36,227 bases of DNA, taken from NCBI GenBank assembly GCA_017395545.1, contig JAFPUF010000047.1, forward strand, positions 1-36,227, given 5' to 3'. The translations under genes were made by a program, and so were the position numbers. Source of the stretch: Treponema sp. (GTDB lineage: Bacteria; Spirochaetota; Spirochaetia; Treponematales; Treponemataceae). The notes beneath the pieces were generated by a model. The model was not told the DNA's origin and did not search any database. It saw nothing but the letters and a program-made list of their open reading frames with translations. This document shows positions 1 through 5,345 of this stretch, in pieces. Position 1 is the stretch's first letter, and every line of letters starts with the position of its first letter.

Positions 1-1
1 T

Positions 2-820
2 CAGGCTGACTACCAGAGCGGAGTCAAGCTTTATGTAAAACGAGTTTTCATCACTGACGACGACCGCGAACTTTTGCCGGCTTATTTGCGCTTTGTCCGC
101 GGTATCATCGACAGCGAGGATTTGCCTCTCAACGTAAGCCGTGAGATTTTGCAGCAGAACCGAATTCTTGAGACAATCAAGAGCGCATCTGTAAAAAAAC
201 TCCTGAGCGAATTCAAAAAGATGGGAGAAGCCGCTGACAAGGCAAAGAAAACTGAGGAAAGCAAGCGAAGCGACGAGGAAAAGGCCGCAATCACAAAGTG
301 GAACACATTCGTCAAGAATTTCAACCGCCCGATGAAGGAAGGCCTTTATTCAGACTACGCAAACCGCGAGGAAATTTCAGAAATCGTCCGCTTCAAGAGC
401 ACTGACGCAGCAGGAACCGGCGAGCTTGGAGTTGACAAGGACTAGGCCAAAAAGAAGGAAGAAGCCTTCAAGCCAGTCCAGGAGAAAATCAAGAAGGCTC
501 TGGGCGACCGCGTTAAGGACGTCGTACTTTCAAAACGACTTTCTGACTCGCCGAGCTGTATCGTTGTGGACGAGAACGATCCTGGAATCCAGATGGAGCG
601 CATGATGCGGGCAATGGGTCAGGCAGGACCTGGAATCAAGCCGATTCTTGAAATCAACGGAGACCACGCAATCGTCAAGACGCTGGAATCTTGCAGCGAC
701 GAAAGCTACATCGCAGACGTGAGCGAAGTCCTCTTCGACCAGGCATTGCTTGTGAGCGGAGCAGAGCTCAAAGACCCGATGGAGTTTGTTAAGGCTGTTA
801 ATAAACTTTTGAGCAAGTAA
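2..820 (+). pseudogene. htpG: HtpG (Hsp90) fragment 1: middle domain plus a foreign-looking C-terminal end, broken by an amber codon
   Basis: HtpG is the bacterial Hsp90 ATP-dependent chaperone, usually about 620-640 residues. The reading frame enters from the left edge with the middle-domain sequence [20 protein letters not shown] and continues through [13 protein letters not shown] to [14 protein letters not shown], ending near 421. It then jumps directly to ELGVDKD, skipping about 77 residues that normally follow (WTSFADYV... onward) and that are present at 4495. At 443-445 the codon is TAG where the second copy has GAG. Past the amber, the same frame continues to 820 with the normal C-terminus (VSGAELKDPMEFVKAVNKLLSK). 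As it stands the translated product stops at GVDKD and lacks the dimerisation domain. The N-terminus lies outside the window. The identification is secure; whether an intact htpG exists elsewhere cannot be seen. Confidence 0.92.
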
Positions 821-829
821 ACGATAAAG

Positions 830-885
830 ACCTTCGGGTCAAGCCCGAAGGTGACAAAATGTGTCATTGTCAGGCTTGACCCGAC
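830..885. repeat. GC-rich hairpin repeat after htpG fragment 1
   Basis: There is a perfect stem ACCTTCGGG...CCCGAAGGT at about 830-852, followed by TGTCATTGTCAGGCTTGACC, which partly repeats the hairpin loop (GGGTCAAGCC) in inverted form. Similar hairpin-rich intergenic repeats occur elsewhere in the window. It has no T-run and is not itself a terminator. Confidence 0.55.
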
Positions 886-893
886 AATCTAAT

Positions 894-930
894 GCCGCTT
901 CCTGTCTTGGGGAAGCGGCTTTTTTGTTTT
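894..930 (+). terminator. Rho-independent terminator downstream of htpG fragment 1
   Basis: A 9-bp stem GCCGCTTCC (894-902) / GGAAGCGGC (911-919) with an 8-base loop is followed by a T-rich tail at 920-930. It is oriented to stop plus-strand transcription from htpG. The stop codon of the minus-strand regulator gene falls in its T-tract. Confidence 0.85.
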
Positions 931-1249
931 AAAGTTCTTTTTCTATCATTTTTATAATTTGTTGTTTCTTGTTTTCTCGATTTTCATCAATATCTTCTAA
1001 TAGTATTGCGGGATGTATATCTAAGGCCTGTGCTATTTTGAATATTGTCGTTATTGTAGGAACTTTTCTATTTGATTCTACCATTGCTAAAAAACCTTGA
1101 GAGATACCAGCTTCCAAAGCTAAATCCATCTGACTCATATGATGCTTTTGCCTTAAATTTTGAATTCGTTCTGCAACTTTTTGGACTTCGGTATTTATAT
1201 CAATATCCATAGAAATATGATAAGAATTAAAATATCCTAAAACAAACAT
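929..1249 (-). CDS. XRE-family helix-turn-helix transcriptional regulator
   Basis: A small DNA-binding regulator (106 aa from the upstream start). The Cro/CI-type helix-turn-helix covers roughly residues 25-80: IQNLRQKHHMSQMDLALEAG, then ISQGFLAMVESNRKVPTITT and IFKIAQALDIHPAILL. A short charged tail rich in Glu, Asn and Lys follows. An internal Met 14 (MDIDINTEVQ, codon at 1208-1210) would give a more typical length, and neither start has a convincing Shine-Dalgarno. It is divergent from the gene at 1328, and the 78-bp shared control region suggests that it represses itself and its neighbour, as is usual for such pairs. Its base composition is AT-rich compared with the flanking htpG. The family is clear; the operator and target genes are inferred. 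Confidence 0.88.
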   Translation of the reverse strand: MFVLGYFNSYHISMDIDINTEVQKVAERIQNLRQKHHMSQMDLALEAGISQGFLAMVESNRKVPTITTIFKIAQALDIHPAILLEDIDENRENKKQQIIKMIEKEL

Positions 1250-1258
1250 CTAAAGTAT

Positions 1259-1287
1259 TTGATAATATTTCTATAGTAATATATAAT
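1259..1287 (+). promoter_or_regulatory. Sigma-70-type promoter for the island gene at 1328
   Basis: TTGATA (1259-1264), a 17-bp spacer, and TATAAT (1282-1287). It lies in the divergent region between the XRE regulator and the plus-strand cargo genes. Confidence 0.7.
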
Positions 1288-1327
1288 TATTTCTGCCTAT
1301 ATTTCCAAAAACAGGAGATTCAAAAAA

Positions 1328-2521
1328 GTGGGAATCGGATTTGATGCATTTAAAGCAAACATCGGCTGGAGTCTTGCTGATAGCCTGCTTGGGGCTATTT
1401 CAGATGCAATAGAAGATAAAAACGCTGAACAAAAAGCAAGAAGTTTGGCAGAAAATACAGAACAAAACAAGCAGGATATGCTGAAAGCTCTTGTGTTTTT
1501 TATAACGCACAACATTGGCATTAATCGAACAATAAAAAAAGCAATTGCGGACTTATTTTCTGAAGCATATCAGGAACGAATTTCACTTTTTTCAATTGAA
1601 GACAAAATCAATTCAGTTTATGAAATGGTTATAAACAAAAGTCCCGCAGATTTTTTCACAGAAATTGAATCGATTTATTTCGATAGGGATAATGTAAAAG
1701 CAATTTATCTATATCTCTGTCTTTTGTATATTCAGTTCGATTCAGAACAGGAAATACTTCCAGCACATCCACACAATCTGTATTTGATTAAAAAATACTT
1801 CAGATTAACACATGAAGAACTTGCAGAATGTTACGGCTTAATTGGAAAAATATCTGATCAGGACATTGATGATATTGCAGATACTTTCGAAGAGCTGACA
1901 AGCGAGGAAAAGATTTCAGAGATTGAAAATAAATATCCATCTCTTCTAGATGCAGAGGAAGAATCATATAAGAACGACAAAAATAATTCTATCCATAATA
2001 GCACAAAACAAGAAAAAATAGAGGAAGATGAATCTGAAGATGAATCTGAAATTTATGAATCAGTTTTCGAATCAACGACATTTGAAAACCCAATTGAAGA
2101 GATTAAAAATCTTTACAACAAAGCAATATATGAAGCCGGTGATAATTCTAGCGATTTTGGGAAGCATGTTTTTTTGGCAGATTCCAACCCCGAGTTTGTA
2201 ATGAACGCCGTAAGAACCTATGCAAAAGATTGTGTTGGCGAAGAAGCAATTCTTGTCTTTGACGATACATTTACAAAAAGCTGCAAAGATGGATTTTTAC
2301 TCACAAACAAAAATATTTTTATCGGACTTGGCGGAAAAATTAAGGCTAAACTTCCACTCTGTGAAATTAATTTCATCGATGTTTCATTTAAAACATTTGC
2401 TACATCCATAAAAATCAACACAACTGAGATCTTTTCAGAACAAATCTTAAAAAAAGGAACTATTGCTCTCGCGAATCTTTTAAAAGAAATCATTCCGATT
2501 GCAATGCAAATAAAAAACTGA
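1328..2521 (+). CDS. Hypothetical protein, possibly TerB-like helical region plus C-terminal PH-like domain
   Basis: 397 aa starting at GTG 1328, with AGGAG at 1313-1317. No family was recognised with certainty. Residues about 45-210 are helical and contain HNLYLIKKYFRLTHEELAEC, reminiscent of TerB-type domains. Residues about 205-250 are a very acidic linker rich in Glu, Asp and Ser. The last 120 residues contain EEAILVFDDTFTKSCKDGFL and LTNKNIFIGLGGKI, the pattern of bacterial PH-like domains ('kDGflLTnknI') often seen with TM2 and zinc-ribbon proteins. It is the first gene of an apparent operon with the TM2 protein (17-bp gap) and the membrane protein at 2836. AT-rich base use suggests transfer with the rest of the island. 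Function unknown; a role in stress or phage response is speculation from the domain types. Confidence 0.7.
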   Translation: MGIGFDAFKANIGWSLADSLLGAISDAIEDKNAEQKARSLAENTEQNKQDMLKALVFFITHNIGINRTIKKAIADLFSEAYQERISLFSIEDKINSVYEMVINKSPADFFTEIESIYFDRDNVKAIYLYLCLLYIQFDSEQEILPAHPHNLYLIKKYFRLTHEELAECYGLIGKISDQDIDDIADTFEELTSEEKISEIENKYPSLLDAEEESYKNDKNNSIHNSTKQEKIEEDESEDESEIYESVFESTTFENPIEEIKNLYNKAIYEAGDNSSDFGKHVFLADSNPEFVMNAVRTYAKDCVGEEAILVFDDTFTKSCKDGFLLTNKNIFIGLGGKIKAKLPLCEINFIDVSFKTFATSIKINTTEIFSEQILKKGTIALANLLKEIIPIAMQIKN

Positions 2522-2538
2522 AACAAGAAGGAGGAAAA

Positions 2539-2805
2539 ATGATAGTAACAGGAGAAGCACTTAACGGCAATAACTCAAGAAAATCACCGAAAAAGAAAAG
2601 TGTGGCGATTTTACTCTGTCTGATAGCCTTCGGTGCATTTGGCTTACATCGATTTTATGTCGGAAGGACGAAAACGGGCGGACTGCTTCTTTTTATAAGC
2701 ATTCTTTCGGCAGGAAGTGTCGGAATTATTTGGGGTGTGATAGATTTATTCACATTAATTTTCACGGATAACTTTACGGATGCTGATGGCTTTCCGTTAA
2801 GCTGA
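2539..2805 (+). CDS. TM2 domain-containing membrane protein
   Basis: 88 aa with a strong Shine-Dalgarno (AAGGAGG, ATG at 2539). After a basic N-terminus (RKSPKKKS) it has two transmembrane segments: AILLCLIAFGAFGLHRFYVG, which carries the TM2 hallmark G-x-HRFYxG, and GLLLFISILSAGSVGIIWGV, followed by IDLFTLI. TM2 proteins are small integral membrane proteins that commonly accompany zinc-ribbon, PH-like or TerB-like proteins. The biochemical role is unknown. It sits between the 397-aa protein and the membrane-anchored 209-aa protein in the island operon. Confidence 0.9.
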   Translation: MIVTGEALNGNNSRKSPKKKSVAILLCLIAFGAFGLHRFYVGRTKTGGLLLFISILSAGSVGIIWGVIDLFTLIFTDNFTDADGFPLS

Positions 2806-2835
2806 TTTTATTAGATTTTTATAGGGGAAAATTTT

Positions 2836-3465
2836 ATGACAATTACAGAAAAAGATGTTGAATCTATAGGTGAAACAAAACCAAAGAAAAAGTGGGGAAA
2901 AATCATTCTTATTGTTCTTGCGGTATGGATTGGATTGGGCATAGTTGGCAGTCTCTTTTCAGGACTTTTTGATGATGAAGAAAAGGAAAGCAAAGCCGTT
3001 GCGATAAACACAAAAGCTTTGATGGGATTTGAGAATATTAACTTTGGGGCAAAGAAAAATGATGTACTAACTGCTATGAAAAAAGCTAGATGGACTCAGA
3101 TTAATGAAGGTCAAGCCGAAATGAACGGCATTCAATATCAAATTTATGTCTTTGAGAAAAAAGGGTATAAATTTGCAAAACACGAAGTTAATAGTGCAGG
3201 TTTTACTTTTGAAAACAATGGTTACTTTGTTTCTTTTTCGGTTTCATATAATACTGAAAATATGACAACAGAAGACTTAAGCAAGCTTATCGGCGATTGT
3301 ACTTCAATATCGGACTTTAAGCTTGCTGCAAAAAATCCTACTGAAGATGGTGGTACAGTTTATGGCTATCAGAATTCAAGCGGAGATATTTGTACAGTTT
3401 CTTATGTTGGCAATAGCGAAGTAGTAAATTTTGAGTATTGGTGGCATGGTGGTATCAAGAGGTAA
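2836..3465 (+). CDS. Membrane-anchored hypothetical protein
   Basis: 209 aa, preceded by AGGGGA. It has a cytoplasmic basic stretch (KPKKKWGK) and then a single transmembrane helix (IILIVLAVWIGLGIVGSLFS, about residues 24-43). There is an acidic segment DDEEKES and an extracytoplasmic domain of about 150 residues with alternating beta-like pattern (FENINFGAKKNDVLTAMKKA). The 'inFGakkndVltAmkka' stretch resembles SmpA/OmlA-like or similar small outer-domain modules in which a helix follows a Gly turn, but this is not strong enough for a name. It follows the TM2 gene by 30 bp and is likely in the same transcript. Confidence 0.75.
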   Translation: MTITEKDVESIGETKPKKKWGKIILIVLAVWIGLGIVGSLFSGLFDDEEKESKAVAINTKALMGFENINFGAKKNDVLTAMKKARWTQINEGQAEMNGIQYQIYVFEKKGYKFAKHEVNSAGFTFENNGYFVSFSVSYNTENMTTEDLSKLIGDCTSISDFKLAAKNPTEDGGTVYGYQNSSGDICTVSYVGNSEVVNFEYWWHGGIKR

Positions 3466-3471
3466 TTAAAA

Positions 3472-3606
3472 ATGTCTCAAATTAATCTAGCCATTTTGCG
3501 TTTAACCGATTTAGGAACTGAAAAAACAAAGATGTATATAACTTATTATTTTGCAAAACTTTTTAAGGAAATGACTTCAGAATCGAAGATGATTAGGAAA
3601 TTGTAG
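3472..3606 (+). CDS. Small ORF, 44 codons, unknown
   Basis: ATG at 3472 with AGAGG 10-15 bases upstream, running 44 codons to TAG at 3604-3606. It starts MSQINLAILRLTDLGTEKTK and continues with an aromatic stretch MYITYYFAKLF. It follows the 209-aa gene by only 6 bp and ends just before a terminator, so it lies in the island transcript. It may be a real small protein or the leftover N-terminus of a longer gene. No family recognised. Confidence 0.45.
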   Translation: MSQINLAILRLTDLGTEKTKMYITYYFAKLFKEMTSESKMIRKL

Positions 3607-3616
3607 TTCTCAACAT

Positions 3617-3649
3617 AAAGCCGTTTCCTTTATTGGAGCGGCTTTTTTA
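3617..3649 (+). terminator. Terminator closing the plus-strand island operon
   Basis: AAAGCCG (3617-3623) pairs with CGGCTTT (3639-3645) around an inner TCC/GGA stem, followed by a T-run. It lies between the small ORF and the 3' end of the convergent nuclease gene. Confidence 0.75.
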
Positions 3650-4204
3650 TTTCAACTCAAATTCAACGAACTCTTTCCCGCCCTTCTTCCTTCGCTTAAT
3701 TGAATCAACCTTGCAAGGATTTTTTAACTTGTTGCCTTTCAAAAGTGTTTTCGGGCGGCATTTTGGAACTGCGATAAAGCCAATCGTAAAAGAATTCTCG
3801 GAAACTGCAAATGTGCAGAAGACTTTATTTTTGACGAACTTTTCTTCAACAAGCGTTGTATCGGAAAGAATTTTTTCAATGTCGGTCAAAATTTTCATCT
3901 TGCTGCGGACGCAACCTTTCACATCTTTTTCAGCCTGACCTTTTTTGCAGAAATCGAAATCATCTACAGAGAGCGTTTTGTCCAACGCTTTGTCAAAAAA
4001 TTTCGTTGCAGGGAGTTTTGTATTTACACCTGTCAGATGAAGAAAATTTGATTTTGTCGCGGATATTACATAAAACTTGTTTTCTGAAAATCCTGCTGAA
4101 CTGATTTGATATTCATAATCAAGAAAAAACTGCTTATATTTTTGAGCACCAATGAATATTACTTCGAGAACTTTTTCTTTGAATGATTTTTGCTGTTTTT
4201 CCAT
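3647..4204 (-). CDS. PBECR4-like nuclease-fold protein, putative toxin
   Basis: 185 aa from ATG at 4202-4204. The core matches my recollection of the PBECR4 family (phage-Barnase-EndoU-ColicinE5/D-RelE-like nuclease 4): NFLHLTGVNTKLPATKFFDK, DDFDFCKKGQAEKDVKGCVR, then SFTIGFIAVPKCRPKTLLKG. These nucleases are predicted RNA-cleaving toxins or phage effectors. His in FLHLTG and the Arg/Lys-rich C-terminal strand are candidate active-site residues by analogy only. The ATG follows immediately after the T-tract of a terminator (4206-4235) and has no Shine-Dalgarno, so expression depends on read-through from the short RNA upstream. A four-codon TTG extension at 4214 would fall inside the terminator and is rejected. 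It is the last cargo gene of the htpG island. Family assignment is moderately sure; toxicity is inferred. Confidence 0.72.
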   Translation of the reverse strand: MEKQQKSFKEKVLEVIFIGAQKYKQFFLDYEYQISSAGFSENKFYVISATKSNFLHLTGVNTKLPATKFFDKALDKTLSVDDFDFCKKGQAEKDVKGCVRSKMKILTDIEKILSDTTLVEEKFVKNKVFCTFAVSENSFTIGFIAVPKCRPKTLLKGNKLKNPCKVDSIKRRKKGGKEFVEFELK

Positions 4205-4205
4205 G

Positions 4206-4235
4206 ATAAAAAACAAGCCGACTCAAAGGTCGGCT
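4206..4235 (-). terminator. Terminator between the small RNA and the nuclease gene
   Basis: On the minus strand, AGCCGAC (4235-4229) pairs with GTCGGCT (4222-4216) around a 6-base loop, followed by TTGTTTTTTATC. The T-tract runs straight into the ATG at 4204. It would end the upstream RNA and allow only limited read-through into the nuclease gene, as in type III toxin-antitoxin loci. Confidence 0.82.
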
Positions 4236-4299
4236 GTAGTGCAGTTTTAAGGTCTCCGCTTGACCACTTGATTAGGGTTTTATGTCTCCTATCCGACAC
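4212..4299 (-). ncRNA. Putative short repeat-containing RNA, candidate RNA antitoxin
   Basis: Bounded by a good promoter (4305-4332) and a terminator (4206-4235), giving an RNA of about 85 nt. It contains no convincing ORF. It holds two similar units offset by 32 nt, each reading AGTG...GTC-loop-GGAGAC...AAAAC on the minus strand (4300-4277 and 4268-4244), each able to form a short GTC/GAC hairpin. Type III antitoxins (ToxI, CptI, TenpI) have this design: tandem repeats of about 30-45 nt, then a terminator, then the nuclease gene. Sequence and layout are seen; function is inferred. Confidence 0.6.
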
Positions 4300-4300
4300 T
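4244..4300 (-). repeat. Two 24-25-bp direct repeats inside the small RNA
   Basis: Unit 1 at 4277-4300 and unit 2 at 4244-4268 share AGTG at the 5' end, a GGAGAC core and AAAAC at the 3' end on the minus strand. Compensating changes keep the hairpin arms complementary (TGTC/GACA in unit 1, GGTC/GACC in unit 2). That covariation argues for conserved RNA structure. Confidence 0.65.
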
Positions 4301-4304
4301 TAGA

Positions 4305-4332
4305 ACTATAGCATAAATGAGTGAAAAGTCAA
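4305..4332 (-). promoter_or_regulatory. Promoter of the small RNA and nuclease locus
   Basis: On the minus strand: TTGACT (4332-4327), 16-bp spacer, TATAGT (4310-4305). Start of transcription is expected near 4299. Confidence 0.72.
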
Positions 4333-4406
4333 TAGATTTACGAACTTTTGGGGATTTTAAGGTAGTGAGCGTTAAAAAATCGCTTGAGAAGCAATTTTAC
4401 CTTTCT

Positions 4407-4484
4407 TCGGGGCGTTACGGGGTGTCCCCGTAGAAGGGGTAGCGACCAACGAAGTGGGCGCGTAGGGGAAGACTTTCCCCTTCT
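4407..4484 (-). repeat. Dispersed three-part hairpin repeat, copy A
   Basis: Read on the minus strand it runs AGGGGA-AAGTC-TTCCCCT, then CACTTCGTTG, then CCCC...CGGGG. The same order of elements is found on the plus strand at 35876-35938 (copy B). It lies between the nuclease promoter and htpG fragment 2, at the right end of the island. Confidence 0.65.
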
Positions 4485-4494
4485 CTATAAAAAC

Positions 4495-5127
4495 TGGACA
4501 AGCTTTGCCGACTATGTTCAGAGAATGAAGCCTGAACAGAAAGCAATCTACTACATCACTGGTACGGACGAAAAGAATCTCCGTGCTTCACCGCTCCTCG
4601 AAGCATACAAGAACAAGGGCTTTGAAGTCCTGATTATGGCAGACGAAATCGACGACATCGTAATTCCAAGCCTGATGAAATACAAGGACTTCGACCTCAA
4701 AGCAGTCAACCGGGCAGGAAGCGACGACGAGCTTGGAGTAGACAAGGACGAGGCCAAAAAGAAGGAAGAAGCCTTCAAGCCTGTTCAGGAGAAAATCAAG
4801 AAGGCATTGGGCGACCGCGTTAAGGATGTCGTCCTTTCAAAACGACTTTCTGACTCACCGAGCTGTATCGTTGTGGACGAAAACGACCCCGGAATCCAGA
4901 TGGAGCGCATGATGCGGGCAATGGGTCAGGCAGGACCTGGAATCAAGCCGATTCTTGAAATCAACGGCGACCACGCAATCGTTAAGACGCTGGAATCTTG
5001 CAGCGACGAGAGCTACATCGCAGACGTGAGCGAAGTTTTGTTCGACCAGGCATTGCTTGTGAGCGGAGCCGAGCTTAAGGATCCGATGGAGTTCGTTAAA
5101 GCTGTGAATAAACTTTTGAGCAAGTAG
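4495..5127 (+). pseudogene. htpG: HtpG (Hsp90) fragment 2: resident C-terminal 210 codons
   Basis: Homology begins at the TGG codon 4495 (WTSFADYVQRMKPEQKAIYY) and runs without interruption to the TAG at 5125-5127. This is exactly the part of HtpG missing after ...STDAAGTG at position 421, so fragments 2-421 and 4495-5127 join to a continuous gene with no lost codon. The open frame extends upstream to 4384, but those codons read through a hairpin repeat and have no credible start, so the piece is probably untranslated. From ELGVDKD onward it is identical in protein to fragment 1 apart from the amber position, yet differs at some 25 mostly third-codon bases. Confidence 0.9.
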
Positions 5128-5217
5128 GGCGTTCCCCTTCGGGTCGGGCTTTTCGCCCTTCCGCTAACGCTCCATTGCCTTCGGCAACTATCGGGGCTAC
5201 AATCCCTAACGCAGGGA
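5128..5217. repeat. GC-rich dispersed repeat, second family, copy 1
   Basis: Begins GGGCGTTCCCCTTCGGGTCG directly at the htpG stop codon and contains the repeated word CGCTAACGC/CCTAACGC. A related block starting GGCGTTCCCC and rich in CTAACGC occurs at 18731-18831. No coding potential. Confidence 0.55.
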
Positions 5218-5250
5218 ATCCACTCCAGTTTTTTGGGGTGGATTTTTTTT
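5218..5250 (+). terminator. Terminator after htpG fragment 2
   Basis: ATCCACTCC (5218-5226) pairs with GGGGTGGAT (5235-5243), with one G-T wobble, followed by a run of Ts. Confidence 0.85.
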
Positions 5251-5345
5251 GACTTTGACTTATCCTCGATAAAATTTCTATTGAAATCTCAATTTTTTAA
5301 GAGTATTATTATGTCTGAAAATAAACTTTACATTAGGAGCTTTAC

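Noticed and set aside
3647..4204. ToxN/AbiQ family assignment for the nuclease
   Set aside because: The protein shows none of the ToxN sequence pattern; only the gene-RNA layout is shared, and the PBECR4-type core (FLHLTGVN, RPKTLLKGN) fits better.
4384..4494. N-terminal extension of htpG fragment 2
   Set aside because: The in-frame codons read through hairpin repeat copy A; HtpG homology starts abruptly at 4495, so no genuine start exists there.
422..4494. Assembly chimaera as the explanation for the htpG duplication
   Set aside because: Not ruled out, but the precise reading-frame junctions, the silent divergence of the two copies and the AT-rich cargo fit a biological insertion; read coverage would decide.
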